Below the pieces are notes generated by a model. That model had not been told where the DNA came from, did not search any database, and worked only from the letters and a program-made list of their open reading frames with translations. Made by a program: the position numbers and the translations under genes. Positions 24,818 through 32,735 of a DNA stretch of 35,384 nucleotides are shown one piece after another; within the stretch, counting starts at the first letter, position 1, and each line of letters starts with the position of its first letter. Source of the DNA: an uncultured Clostridia bacterium (GTDB taxonomy: Bacteria > Bacillota > Clostridia > TANB77 > CAG-508); NCBI GenBank assembly GCA_947626205.1, contig CANQRO010000003.1, positions 1 to 35,384 on the forward strand, given 5' to 3'.

Positions 24818-24844
24818 ACTATTTTGTCGAATTTTCATACAATA
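24818..24844 (+). promoter_or_regulatory. sigma-K-like (mother-cell) sporulation promoter
   Basis: AC (24818-24819), 16 bases, then CATACAATA (24836-24844) fits the sigma-K pattern AC-N16/17-CATANNNTA. CATACAAT also matches the sigma-E -10. Transcription would start about 30 bases before the Cys-rich gene. No good sigma-A boxes are seen here. Confidence 0.6.
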
Positions 24845-24880
24845 TAGTGTAAATATATTATAAAAGGAAGGTAGATTTTT

Positions 24881-25327
24881 ATGGATTATGAAAAGCCATG
24901 TTGCCCAATAGTTGATATCGATGGTGTTATTGCCAGTGGCAAACAATTTGATTTAGATATTACTCTACCATGTGATAACAGAAATGTTATATATGGTGTT
25001 ATTCGTGACTGTTATAAAGAACCAGTATGCGATGCTGTTGTTAAATTAGTTGAAGTTGTATGTGACTGTGGTAAAGAAGAAAGAAGACCTGTTTCTCATA
25101 CTTTTACTGATGAAGACGGAGAGTTTGTATTTGGTCCTTTATGTCCAGATAAAAAGTACGAGATCAATTTTTGGGTTGATCAAGTAAAACACGTAAAAGT
25201 ATGTGCAAAATGTAGTCATCAAGGTAAATGCTTAAAAGGCGTAAAAATGGATAAATGTGATTGCTTTGTTGGAGACAGATGTGAAGACGTTTGCGACAAA
25301 AAAGATGACGAATGCGATTGCGAATAA
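24881..25327 (+). CDS. Cys-rich protein with carboxypeptidase-regulatory-like domain
   Basis: 148 aa. Residues about 20-105 look like a transthyretin/carboxypeptidase-regulatory beta sandwich: VIYGVIRDCYKEPVCDAVVK, then FTDEDGEFVFGPLCPDKKY. The rest is rich in Cys and Asp, starting CCPIVDIDG and ending in a tail with CDCFVGDRCEDVCDKK. There are about 20 Cys in total and no signal peptide. With a sigma-K-like promoter and no export signal, a mother-cell-made spore coat or exosporium protein cross-linked by disulphides is likely, but this is inference. Shine-Dalgarno AAGGAAGG. It is monocistronic, ended by a palindromic terminator. Confidence 0.8.
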   Translation: MDYEKPCCPIVDIDGVIASGKQFDLDITLPCDNRNVIYGVIRDCYKEPVCDAVVKLVEVVCDCGKEERRPVSHTFTDEDGEFVFGPLCPDKKYEINFWVDQVKHVKVCAKCSHQGKCLKGVKMDKCDCFVGDRCEDVCDKKDDECDCE

Positions 25328-25360
25328 TTATTTTAATAAAGATTTATTTAAGTAATCTTC

Positions 25361-25382
25361 AAACGGTATAATTATACCGTTT
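25361..25382 (+). terminator. perfect 22-bp palindrome acting as terminator
   Basis: AAACGGTATAAT overlaps its own complement ATTATACCGTTT, giving a palindrome without a loop. A T-rich tail (GTTTTAAGTTT) follows on the plus strand, 34 bases past the stop codon. Confidence 0.65.
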
Positions 25383-25399
25383 GTTTTAAGTTTAATAAT

Positions 25400-25469
25400 A
25401 AAAAAGGAATTTAGAAATACTTTTTGAAACTTTAGAAAAATTTCAAATACGATCTAAATTCCTTTTTTT
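25400..25469 (-). terminator. long stem terminator after the 46-aa gene
   Basis: Arms AAAAAAGGAATTTAGA (25400-25415) and its complement (near 25453-25469) with an A/T-rich, partly self-complementary interior. It begins just past the stop codon of the 46-aa ORF and has U-rich ends in both directions. Confidence 0.65.
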
Positions 25470-25471
25470 CA

Positions 25472-25612
25472 TTAAATTATTCCCATTTTCTTTATTAATT
25501 GTTTACCTTTTTTCATCATTTTATTTTTTTTCATTGAATTTCTTTCTGTATATAACATAATTGCACCTGCAGATATTAAAGTTCCCATAACCATTCCTTT
25601 AACAAATTTCAT
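25472..25612 (-). CDS. small YtxH-like membrane-anchored protein
   Basis: 46 aa. A short hydrophobic N-terminal helix (MKFVKGMVMGTLISAGAIML) is followed by a very basic tail (MKKNKMMKKGKQLIKK). A strong Shine-Dalgarno, GGAGGAGAG, lies four bases before the ATG. It is followed by a long terminator and comes 19 bases after the first TauE-like gene, so it may be the last gene of that unit. The shape resembles small YtxH-type proteins, but I cannot assign a family. Confidence 0.7.
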   Translation of the reverse strand: MKFVKGMVMGTLISAGAIMLYTERNSMKKNKMMKKGKQLIKKMGII

Positions 25613-25631
25613 ATTCTCTCCTCCTTAAAAT

Positions 25632-26027
25632 TTATTTTTTGATGCTCTTATTATGTCTTTTTTTATCAAATATATACTTTTTTAACATGGAATAAATTTC
25701 TAAGAGTGCAATTAGCGCTAAAAATATTCCAAAATATTTTTTTAATGTGTGTACATCTAATTTGTTTGAAATAACAGCTCCAATTATTGCTCCTACTATA
25801 CCTGAAAACACAATTGGAATTGCAATTTTAAAATCTATATTTTTTTGTTTAATATTAGTTATAATGGCCATTATAGATGTTGGAATAAAAAATACTAAAT
25901 TGGTGGCCTGAGCAATATGTTGTTCTATTCCCATAAATAGTGATAAGCTTAAAATTAATATAGTGCCTCCTCCCATTCCCATACCACTTACAAAACCAGA
26001 AACTATTCCAATTAAGATTTCACTCAT
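25632..26027 (-). CDS. TauE/SafE family permease, half-size
   Basis: 131 aa with four predicted helices. The family repeat is GIVSGFVSGMGMGGGTILIL plus ATNLVFFIPTSIMAII and a second Gly-rich helix, IVFSGIVGAIIGAVIS. Full-length TauE/SafE sulfite or sulfonate exporters have two such repeats, whereas this gene and its neighbour have one each. Each has its own start, Shine-Dalgarno and stop, so they probably form a heterodimeric transporter rather than a broken single gene. Substrate unknown. Confidence 0.88.
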   Translation of the reverse strand: MSEILIGIVSGFVSGMGMGGGTILILSLSLFMGIEQHIAQATNLVFFIPTSIMAIITNIKQKNIDFKIAIPIVFSGIVGAIIGAVISNKLDVHTLKKYFGIFLALIALLEIYSMLKKYIFDKKRHNKSIKK

Positions 26028-26056
26028 AACATATCTTCCTTCTTGAATTTTATTTA

Positions 26057-26404
26057 TTACGAAATTATCATTTTAACAGACACATAAATTAGAAAAATGG
26101 TAAATGATAATTTTAAATATAATTCTGGAATTCTTTTTAAATATTTTGCACCTAAGTATCCTCCAACTAAACCGCCTAATGCACAAAGTGCACCTATTTT
26201 CCAATCGATAAAATCGTTTTTATAATAAAAAATTCCACTAGTTATAACCATTGGTAAAATAACAAAAACAGATGTTGCTCTGGCTTTTACTTCATCAGTT
26301 TTTAATAAATATACCAAAGCAGGAACAACAATCATACCTCCTCCTGTTGCAAAAAGTCCGCTAACTAATCCTGCAATTAAACCAATTATTATTTTTTTTA
26401 TCAT
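26057..26404 (-). CDS. TauE/SafE family permease, half-size partner
   Basis: 115 aa. GLIAGLVSGLFATGGGMIVV, the family N-terminal loop, then ARATSVFVILPMVITSG and GALCALGGLVGGYLGAKYLK. It is the second half-size subunit, 29 bases upstream of the first. I place the start at ATG 26404 (MIKKIIIG); a GTG three codons earlier is possible. Confidence 0.86.
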   Translation of the reverse strand: MIKKIIIGLIAGLVSGLFATGGGMIVVPALVYLLKTDEVKARATSVFVILPMVITSGIFYYKNDFIDWKIGALCALGGLVGGYLGAKYLKRIPELYLKLSFTIFLIYVSVKMIIS

Positions 26405-26430
26405 AAGCACCACTTACTTACCTAAAAATT

Positions 26431-26473
26431 CAACCTAAAATCTTTAGTTTGTCTACTAGAAAATTTTAGGTTG
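26431..26473 (-). terminator. terminator of the 69-aa gene
   Basis: 11-bp arms CAACCTAAAAT (26431-26441) and complement (26463-26473). On the minus strand the tail is GAATTTTTAGG. It lies 41 bases past the stop codon. Confidence 0.65.
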
Positions 26474-26513
26474 TTTTATTTAAACAAATTTAGTATTCGA
26501 TATTTTAATCTTT

Positions 26514-26723
26514 TTATACATTATTTTCCTCATCTTCTTTTATCAATTTTGTTAATGAAGCTCCACATTTTAGCATTTGGTAAATAATATCCTTTTTTAA
26601 TTCTTCATTTTCTATATTATCTGCAATATCGTAAAATTTCTGTACTTGTTTTAAATAACTTGGATTATTCTTTGTATAATCTGCTATTTCTTTTCTAAAT
26701 TCTTCTTCTTTTTTATTTTTCAT
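26514..26723 (-). CDS. small charged helical protein, unknown
   Basis: 69 aa, predicted wholly helical and rich in Lys and Glu (EEFRKEIADYTKNNPSYLKQ, then IENEELKKDIIYQMLKCGAS). No family recognised. The start is ATG 26723, five bases after AGGAGG; the longer frame from 26825 has no support. It lies divergent from the small XRE gene, so it could be controlled by it. Confidence 0.7.
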   Translation of the reverse strand: MKNKKEEEFRKEIADYTKNNPSYLKQVQKFYDIADNIENEELKKDIIYQMLKCGASLTKLIKEDEENNV

Positions 26724-26880
26724 TTTTCCTCCTATTTTTACTGCTAGATAAATTTTTATTACTTTTACCGTCGCATTATTTATATACAGTGTAATTTTAA
26801 TACACAAAATGATAAAATACAACAAAAAATAAGTATTTTCTATATTTATTTTATATTTTATTTAAAAGAGGTTGTGGTTT

Positions 26881-27138
26881 ATGATAAAAATTAAACTTTC
26901 TGAATTGTTAGGAAAACATAAGATGACACAAAAGTCTTTATCTGAACTAGCTCATATTAGACCAGCAACAGTTTCTAAAATGTATTATGAAGAATCAAAA
27001 AGACTTACTATTAATCAAATAAATAATATATGTAAAGTGTTTGACTGTGAAATATCTGAATTGTTAGAATACATTCCAGATGATGATAACAATTCAAAGG
27101 AAAATACTGATAATATTAATACTAAAACAAAGTTCTAA
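26881..27138 (+). CDS. small Cro/CI-type (HTH_26) transcriptional regulator
   Basis: 85 aa. A helix-turn-helix fills residues about 5-62: KLSELLGKHKMTQKSLSELA, IRPATVSKMYY and NQINNICKVFDCEISELLEY. The remainder is a short Asn-rich tail. Phage-repressor-like, but single and without other phage genes. ATG at 26881 with AAAGAGG nine bases before it; a TTG three codons upstream overlaps the Shine-Dalgarno. Confidence 0.88.
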   Translation: MIKIKLSELLGKHKMTQKSLSELAHIRPATVSKMYYEESKRLTINQINNICKVFDCEISELLEYIPDDDNNSKENTDNINTKTKF

Positions 27139-27160
27139 TTTTACAATTAGAACTTTGTTT
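27125..27160 (+). terminator. terminator overlapping the XRE stop codon
   Basis: 16-bp stem (27125-27140 with 27145-27160) with a 4-base loop. The left arm includes the last codons and stop of the regulator gene. Confidence 0.8.
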
Positions 27161-27173
27161 ATTTAATATTTCG

Positions 27174-27243
27174 TTTTATACTTTTACTTCATCTATATTC
27201 TTACTTCATTTTATACTTTTGCTTCATCTATATCCTTACTTCA
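27174..27243. repeat. 35-bp direct tandem repeat, two copies
   Basis: Units 27174-27208 and 27209-27243 begin TTTTATACTTTT and differ at only two positions (A/G and T/C). A shorter, degraded third copy follows. It lies between the XRE terminator and the end of rarA. Confidence 0.85.
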
Positions 27244-27278
27244 TTTATATTTTTAATTTATTTTTTAATATTTTTTAT

Positions 27279-28520
27279 TTAATCTACCGTATCATCTTTA
27301 ATATAATATTTTGTTCCAAGCATTTTATCTGGCAAATATTGTTGTTCTACATAGTGTCCTGGAAAATCATGTGGATACAAATATCCTTTTCCATATCCAA
27401 ATTGTTTCATACCTTCTGCTGGTGCATTTCGTATGTGCATTGGAATTGTCCCTGTATCTTTATTTTTAACATCTTCAAGTGCCTTCTCTATTGCTAAATA
27501 ACTAGCATTTGATTTTTTAGAAGTTGCTACATATATTGCTGCTTCGCTTAGAATAATTCTTGCTTCTGGCATTCCTACCATTGTAACAGCTTGCATTGCA
27601 GATGTAGCTACTACCAATGCATTTGGATTTGCCATTCCTACATCTTCTGCTGCTAAAATTACAATTCTTCTTGCTAAAAATACTGGATCTTCCCCTCCAT
27701 TTATTGCTCGTGCTAAATAAAATACTGCAGCATCAGGGTCACTTCCCCTCATAGATTTGATAAATGCACTAATATTATCATAATGACTATCTCCAGTTTT
27801 ATCAAAAACTGCTTTTCTAGAGCGTACACTATCGGCAGCAATTTCGTTTGTAATATGAATGTAACCGTCTTTGCTAACTTTTGTAGTTAATACTGCAACT
27901 TCTAACCCATTTAGTGCTGTTCTTACATCTCCTGCTGAAACTTCTGCAATTTTATGCAATGTCTCGTCTTCTATTTTTATATTGAAACTTTTTAATCCAT
28001 CTTCTCTTTCTAATGACATTTTTAAAACTTTGAAAATATCTTCTGTTGTTAAAGGTTCTAATTTAAATACCATTGATCGTGAAATTAAAGCTTTATTTAC
28101 TTCAAAATATGGATTTTCAGTAGTTGCCCCTATAAGAATTACAGTTCCGTCTTCTACAAAAGGTAGTAATGCATCTTGTTGTAATTTATTAAAACGATGA
28201 ATTTCATCTATAAATAAAATGCATTTCCCTGTAGGATTTAAAAATACATTCTTTGCTTCCTCTATTGCTTGTTTTATTTCTCCAACTCCAGATGTTACAG
28301 CATTAATTCTTGTGAACTTGTATTTTGTTGTTTCACTTATTACTCTCGCTAAAGATGTTTTTCCACATCCTGGTGGCCCCCATAAAATAATACTAGATAA
28401 CCTATCAGCTTGTATGGTTCTATATAAAATTTTGTCTTTTCCTAATATATGTTCTTGTCCTACATATTCTTCTAATGTTTTTGGTCGCATTCTATATGCT
28501 AGTGGTTGAGATAAATCCAT
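27279..28520 (-). CDS. rarA: replication-associated recombination protein A (RarA/MgsA)
   Basis: AAA+ ATPase that acts at stalled forks together with SSB, 413 aa. It starts with QPLAYRMRPKTLEEYVGQEH, then Walker A GPPGCGKT (48-55), Walker B ILFIDEIHRFNKLQQD, sensor GATTENPYFEVN, and the RarA-specific C-terminal helices (RGSDPDAAVFYLARAINGGE, AEDVGMANPNALVVATSAM). That C-terminus separates it from RuvB and clamp-loader proteins. It follows ruvA by 20 bases on the same strand, so it takes the place where ruvB often stands. Confidence 0.95.
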   Translation of the reverse strand: MDLSQPLAYRMRPKTLEEYVGQEHILGKDKILYRTIQADRLSSIILWGPPGCGKTSLARVISETTKYKFTRINAVTSGVGEIKQAIEEAKNVFLNPTGKCILFIDEIHRFNKLQQDALLPFVEDGTVILIGATTENPYFEVNKALISRSMVFKLEPLTTEDIFKVLKMSLEREDGLKSFNIKIEDETLHKIAEVSAGDVRTALNGLEVAVLTTKVSKDGYIHITNEIAADSVRSRKAVFDKTGDSHYDNISAFIKSMRGSDPDAAVFYLARAINGGEDPVFLARRIVILAAEDVGMANPNALVVATSAMQAVTMVGMPEARIILSEAAIYVATSKKSNASYLAIEKALEDVKNKDTGTIPMHIRNAPAEGMKQFGYGKGYLYPHDFPGHYVEQQYLPDKMLGTKYYIKDDTVD

Positions 28521-28540
28521 TTCTTTCTCCTAAATAAAAT

Positions 28541-29143
28541 TTATTTTGCTAAAACTGATAAACCCTTTCTAATCATATCTTCTAATGACATATTAGTTTT
28601 ATCCATTTTTTCAAATGCTTTTTCAATTTCTTTTCTATTATATCCTAATACTTGAAGTGCCGAAATTGCTTCTTGTATATTATCATTTTCAATTACTGCA
28701 TCCTTTACTTTGCTATTATCTTGTTTTTCTATTGCTTCAAAAGTTTTCATTTTATCTTTTAATTCTAATATGATTCTAGCAGCAGATTTGGCACCAATTC
28801 CAGGTATTTTTACTAATTTAGATGTATCATTTGTAATAACAGCAAGTGCAAAACTTGATGGCGTAATATTAGATAGTATTGTAATAGCAGATTTAGCACC
28901 TACTCCACTTACACCTATTAGTAATTCAAACATTTTTAATTCTTCATTTGTTAAAAATCCATAGATACTAATATCATCTTCTCTTACATGATAATGTGTA
29001 TATACCTTCACAATATCTCCTATGTTTCCAAGGCTATCCATTGCAGTTTCAGACATAAATACTTTATAACCTAAACCTCCAACATCAATCACTACATAAT
29101 TATCAAATTTCATTTCTAAAGTTCCTTTAATGTATGCAAGCAT
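28541..29143 (-). CDS. ruvA: Holliday junction branch migration protein RuvA
   Basis: 200 aa, the standard length. An OB fold (MLAYIKGTLEMKFDNYVVID, VYTHYHVREDDISIYGF) comes first, then two helix-hairpin-helix motifs (LLIGVSGVGAKSAITIL and LVKIPGIGAKSAARIILELK), then a C-terminal helical domain that contacts RuvB (EAISALQVLGYNRKEIEKAF). ruvB and ruvC are not in the window; rarA follows directly. Shine-Dalgarno GGAGGAAG. Confidence 0.96.
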   Translation of the reverse strand: MLAYIKGTLEMKFDNYVVIDVGGLGYKVFMSETAMDSLGNIGDIVKVYTHYHVREDDISIYGFLTNEELKMFELLIGVSGVGAKSAITILSNITPSSFALAVITNDTSKLVKIPGIGAKSAARIILELKDKMKTFEAIEKQDNSKVKDAVIENDNIQEAISALQVLGYNRKEIEKAFEKMDKTNMSLEDMIRKGLSVLAK

Positions 29144-29247
29144 TTTTCTTCCTCCGTTACAAACAAATTTTCTGTATTAATTTTATACTATTTGTATTTT
29201 TTTTGCAATAGTTTATAAAAAGTTTTTTATGTATTATATAAAACTAT

Positions 29248-29289
29248 AAAAAATGAACACTAAATTTAATAAAATAGTGTTCATTTTTT
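29248..29289 (-). terminator. terminator of rubrerythrin
   Basis: 15-bp perfect arms (29248-29262 with 29275-29289) with A-run and T-run at the ends, 28 bases past the stop codon on the minus strand. Confidence 0.85.
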
Positions 29290-29316
29290 ATTATTTTTTA
29301 TAACTATATTTTAATA

Positions 29317-29871
29317 CTATGCATTAAAATATCTTTTTAATAATCCATCAAATCCTCTACCATGACGTGCTTCGTCTTTACACATTTCGTGTACTGTATC
29401 GTGAATTGCATCATATCCAAGTTCTTTTGCTCTTGTAGCAAGCTCTTTTTTACCCATACAAGCACCACATTCTGCTTCTGCTCTTAGCATTAAGTTTTTC
29501 TTTGTATCTGGGTAAACAATTTCTCCTAATAACTCTGCAAATTTAGCTGCATGCTCTGCTTCTTCTAAAGCATATCTTTTAAATGCTTCAGCTATTTCTG
29601 GATATCCTTCTCTATCAGCTTGACGGCTCATTGCAAGGTACATTCCTACTTCTGTGCATTCTCCATTAAAATTATCTTTTAATCCTTTTACTACTTCTTC
29701 ATCTAATCCTTTAGCTACACCAATTTTATGCTCATCAACATATTCTTTTGCTCCACTTTTTTCTTCTCTTAATTCAAACATTTCTTTTCCAACACCACAT
29801 TGTGGACATTTCTCTGGTGGTTCTTCTCCAAAATGAACATATCCACATACTTTACAAACATACGCTTTCAT
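29317..29871 (-). CDS. rubrerythrin with N-terminal rubredoxin domain
   Basis: Peroxide-reducing non-haem iron protein of anaerobes, 184 aa. The rubredoxin-like zinc/iron knuckle is at the front (C6, C9, C22, C25 in CKVCGYVHFG and KCPQCGVG) and the ferritin-like di-iron domain follows (ECTEVGMYLAMSRQADREGY, ALEEAEHAAKFAELLGE, DEARHGRGFDGLL). This is the reversed domain order compared with classical rubrerythrin, as in the oxygen-induced clostridial proteins. The Cys pair AECGACMG in the middle is extra. Monocistronic with strong Shine-Dalgarno AGGAGG and terminator. It supports an anaerobic lifestyle. Confidence 0.94.
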   Translation of the reverse strand: MKAYVCKVCGYVHFGEEPPEKCPQCGVGKEMFELREEKSGAKEYVDEHKIGVAKGLDEEVVKGLKDNFNGECTEVGMYLAMSRQADREGYPEIAEAFKRYALEEAEHAAKFAELLGEIVYPDTKKNLMLRAEAECGACMGKKELATRAKELGYDAIHDTVHEMCKDEARHGRGFDGLLKRYFNA

Positions 29872-30017
29872 AAGATACCTCCTAATTTTATTTTTAAATA
29901 TCGTACCATATTTTAAATTTTTGTCAAGATTTTTTTATTTTTTCTTTTCAATTTATATTTTTTATGATAGAATATGTGTCAGAAAACGAAAGATTATGTC
30001 TTTTTAGGAGGATTATT

Positions 30018-30263
30018 ATGGAATTTAAAAAATGTGAACGTTGTGGATGTTTCTTTTTATCTGAAAGCAATGTATGTGAAAACTGTAGTAGTAAGGATAA
30101 TTTAGAAATTTCTAAATTACGAAATTATTTTGAAAATGAAGTACCTGCCACTTCTGTTGACTCTATTTCAATAGATACAGGAATTACTGTAAAAAATTTA
30201 AATCGTTATCTTGAAAACGAGGAATTTTCAAAATTTTCTAGTAAATTAAATATAAATACATAA
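30018..30263 (+). CDS. small zinc-ribbon/HTH protein (YvyF/TIGR03826-like)
   Basis: 81 aa. A four-Cys zinc ribbon (CERCGCFFLSESNVCENC) is followed by a short helical part with a helix-turn-helix-like segment (SIDTGITVKNLNRYLENEEF). The layout resembles the small flagellar-operon protein family TIGR03826/YvyF, but there are no flagellar genes here, so the name is tentative. The start is ATG 30018, six bases after AGGAGG; the upstream frame has no support. Confidence 0.75.
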   Translation: MEFKKCERCGCFFLSESNVCENCSSKDNLEISKLRNYFENEVPATSVDSISIDTGITVKNLNRYLENEEFSKFSSKLNINT

Positions 30264-30266
30264 ATG

Positions 30267-30287
30267 AAGCGGAATAATATTCCGCTT
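30267..30287 (+). terminator. short hairpin after the zinc-ribbon gene
   Basis: AAGCGGAAT (30267-30275) and its complement (30279-30287) with a 3-base loop, three bases past the stop codon. The T-rich tail is weak, so some readthrough to tyrS is possible. Confidence 0.55.
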
Positions 30288-30344
30288 ATATCAAATTTAT
30301 TATTTTACTAAACACTGTTTAATTTTATGAAAGGATAGATTTTT

Positions 30345-31571
30345 ATGGCAAAACCTTTAAACTCAATTTATGATGTTCTAAAAGAAAGAGATTTAATTAA
30401 GCAAATTACTTTTGAAGAAGAATTTAAAAAATTAGCTGAAGAAGAAACTTTTTCAGTATATTTAGGAATTGATCCAACTGCTGATAGTATTCACATTGGG
30501 CATTTTATTCCACTTATGATGATGTCATATTTTCAAAAATGCGGACATCGTCCTATTTTATTAATTGGTGGTGGAACTGCTTGTATTGGAGATCCAAGTG
30601 GAAAAACCGATATGAGAAAAATGCTTACAAAAGAAGAAATTTCTAAAAATGTTGATAATATTATAAAGCAAGTTAGTAAGTTTATTTCTTTTGATGGTGA
30701 AAATGGTGCTATTATTGTTAATAATGGTGACTGGATTTTAGATTTAAATTATATGGATTTTATTCGTACTTATGGAATTTATTTTAATGTAAATCATATG
30801 CTAGATGCTGAATGCTTTAAACAACGTATGGAAAAAGGACTTACATTTTTTGAACTTAATTATATGTTAATGCAAAGTTATGATTTTTTACATTTATTTG
30901 AGGAAAAAGGTTGCAAAGTTGAAATTGGTGGAGATGATCAATGGTCTAATATGCTTGCAGGTGTAGATTTAATTCGTAAGATTCATCAGAATGGTAGTTT
31001 TTGTGTAACTTGTCCTCTACTATTAAACTCTGAAGGTAAAAAAATGGGAAAAACCGTTAATGGAGCATTATGGTTAGATGCAAATAAAACTTCTCCTTAT
31101 GAATTTTACCAATATTGGAGAAATATAGAAGATACCGAAGTTTATGATGTATTAAGAATGCTTACATATATGCCTATGGAAGAAGTAAAAAGGCTTTCTT
31201 CTTTACCTGGAGAACAAATTAATGAAGCCAAAAAAATTGCTGCATTTGAAATAACAAAATTAATTCACGGAGAAGAAGAAGCATTAAAAGCGGAAGAAGC
31301 TGCTAAAGCATTATTTGAAGGTTCTGGTTCACTAGATAATATGCCTACTGTAAAATTAGAAAATATAAATATTTCTATTGTAGATGCAATAGTTTTATCT
31401 GGTATTGCTCCATCAAAAGGTCAAGCACGAACTTTAATTTCTCAAGGTGGTATTAGTTTAAATGATAAAAAAATTGATAATGTAAATTATACACTATCTG
31501 AAAATGATTTTACTAATAACTATGCTATCTTAAAAAAAGGTAAAAAAGTCTTTTATAAATTAGAAAAATAA
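30345..31571 (+). CDS. tyrS: tyrosyl-tRNA synthetase
   Basis: Charges tRNA-Tyr, 408 aa, normal TyrS length. Class I core with the HIGH motif as HIGHF (YLGIDPTADSIHIGHF), tyrosine-pocket segment FELNYMLMQSYDFLHLFEE, GGDDQWSNML, and KMSKS as KKMGKT. A C-terminal S4 domain follows (VDAIVLSGIAPSKGQARTLI). ATG with AAAGGATAG upstream. The preceding gap of about 80 bases is too short for a T-box. It is ended by a strong terminator. Confidence 0.97.
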   Translation: MAKPLNSIYDVLKERDLIKQITFEEEFKKLAEEETFSVYLGIDPTADSIHIGHFIPLMMMSYFQKCGHRPILLIGGGTACIGDPSGKTDMRKMLTKEEISKNVDNIIKQVSKFISFDGENGAIIVNNGDWILDLNYMDFIRTYGIYFNVNHMLDAECFKQRMEKGLTFFELNYMLMQSYDFLHLFEEKGCKVEIGGDDQWSNMLAGVDLIRKIHQNGSFCVTCPLLLNSEGKKMGKTVNGALWLDANKTSPYEFYQYWRNIEDTEVYDVLRMLTYMPMEEVKRLSSLPGEQINEAKKIAAFEITKLIHGEEEALKAEEAAKALFEGSGSLDNMPTVKLENINISIVDAIVLSGIAPSKGQARTLISQGGISLNDKKIDNVNYTLSENDFTNNYAILKKGKKVFYKLEK

Positions 31572-31590
31572 TAAATTTATATAAATATAA

Positions 31591-31628
31591 TGAGAGGAAA
31601 TAATAATATACTTTCCTCTCATTTTTTT
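31591..31628 (+). terminator. terminator of tyrS
   Basis: TGAGAGGAAA (31591-31600) and complement (31612-31621) followed by a run of T on the plus strand. Confidence 0.9.
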
Positions 31629-31682
31629 TAAATCTAATAATTAAATTTTTAATATAACTTTGCAATAAAAATTCAAATTACT

Positions 31683-32579
31683 CTATTCACTAAAGTCAAA
31701 ATTTGGAACAAATTCTTCTTCATGTTCACCTAGTTCTTGTAAATATCCATTTTCTAGGTCTAAAGAATATAAATATTGTTCTACTTCATTATATTCCTTT
31801 TTATTTAATTTTCTATTAATTAAGTTATCTTCTTTTGCCTTATATGTTGGGAAATACTGTGCCATTACGCTAACATATACTTCTTTTGGCATTTCTTCTT
31901 TTATCCATTTTAAAATATGTTTTGTATTTAGTATATGGTTTGGCAAAACTAAATGTCTTATTATTACGCCTCGTTTTATAATTCCATTTTCATCAAAGAT
32001 TGGAGTTCCAACTTGTTTATACATTTCTTTTATAGCATTTGTAGCTACTTCAAAATAATTTTTAACTCCAGAATATTTTTCTGCCAATTCGTTACTATAG
32101 TACTTTAAATCCGGTAAATATACATCTATATACCCTTTAAGTAATTTTATAGTTTCTATTTTTTCATATCCGTTTGTATTATATATTATAGGAATAGTTA
32201 ATCCATTCTTCTTAGCTATATCAAGTGCTTCTATAATTTGATATACATATGAAGTAGGTGTTACTAAATTAATATTATTAGCTTTCCTTTCTTGTTGTTT
32301 CAAGAATATTTCGGCTAAATGATTTACGCTAATTTCTTTACCTTTTTGCATTTGACTTATTTCATAATTTTGACAATATTTACATCTTAAATTGCAGTTT
32401 GTAAAAAATATTGTACCAGACCCATTTTTTCCACTGATACATGGTTCTTCAAAATAATGTAATGATGAAAGTGCAATTTTTAATTTATCATCACAATTAC
32501 ATCTTCCTTTTTTCCCTTCAAATCTATTTACTCCACATTCAAATGGACATAATTTACATTCTTTTAATTTTTCTATCAT
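31683..32579 (-). CDS. radical SAM protein, PflA-like (COG1313)
   Basis: 298 aa. An N-terminal Cys group (CKLCPFECGVNRF, GRCNC) is followed by the radical-SAM cluster motif CNLRCKYC (C62, C66, C69) and a SAM-binding barrel (NINLVTPTSYVYQIIEALDI, IPIIYNTNGYE, VYLPDLKYY). This is the group of pyruvate-formate-lyase-activase-like proteins annotated PflX/COG1313, with unknown substrate; no glycyl-radical enzyme lies nearby. Monocistronic. ATG with AGGAAG Shine-Dalgarno. Confidence 0.9.
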   Translation of the reverse strand: MIEKLKECKLCPFECGVNRFEGKKGRCNCDDKLKIALSSLHYFEEPCISGKNGSGTIFFTNCNLRCKYCQNYEISQMQKGKEISVNHLAEIFLKQQERKANNINLVTPTSYVYQIIEALDIAKKNGLTIPIIYNTNGYEKIETIKLLKGYIDVYLPDLKYYSNELAEKYSGVKNYFEVATNAIKEMYKQVGTPIFDENGIIKRGVIIRHLVLPNHILNTKHILKWIKEEMPKEVYVSVMAQYFPTYKAKEDNLINRKLNKKEYNEVEQYLYSLDLENGYLQELGEHEEEFVPNFDFSE

Positions 32580-32702
32580 TTTTTCTTCCTAACATCTACT
32601 AAAATATATTATTTTAATTATATCATAGCATAATAAAGAAACAATATCTATTATATTTTTTTATTTGTAACTACCTAATATTATAAATTTCTATTTTAAA
32701 AG

Positions 32703-32735
32703 AGATACGGAAACACCCTTTATGTTTCCGTATCT
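32703..32735 (-). terminator. terminator overlapping the AbrB-like gene end
   Basis: 13-bp perfect arms (32703-32715 with 32723-32735). The stop codon lies in the loop and the right arm encodes the last residues. The minus-strand tail is TCTTTTAAAATAG. Confidence 0.75.

Noticed and set aside
25632..26404. The two TauE/SafE halves as one frameshifted gene
   Set aside because: Each has its own start, ribosome-binding site and complete single repeat, and half-size pairs are known in this family.
26881..27138. Prophage remnant around the CI-like regulator
   Set aside because: No integrase, structural or other phage genes are present; the neighbours are ordinary cellular genes.
27174..27243. CRISPR array
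   Set aside because: The repeats are directly tandem without spacers and there are no cas genes.
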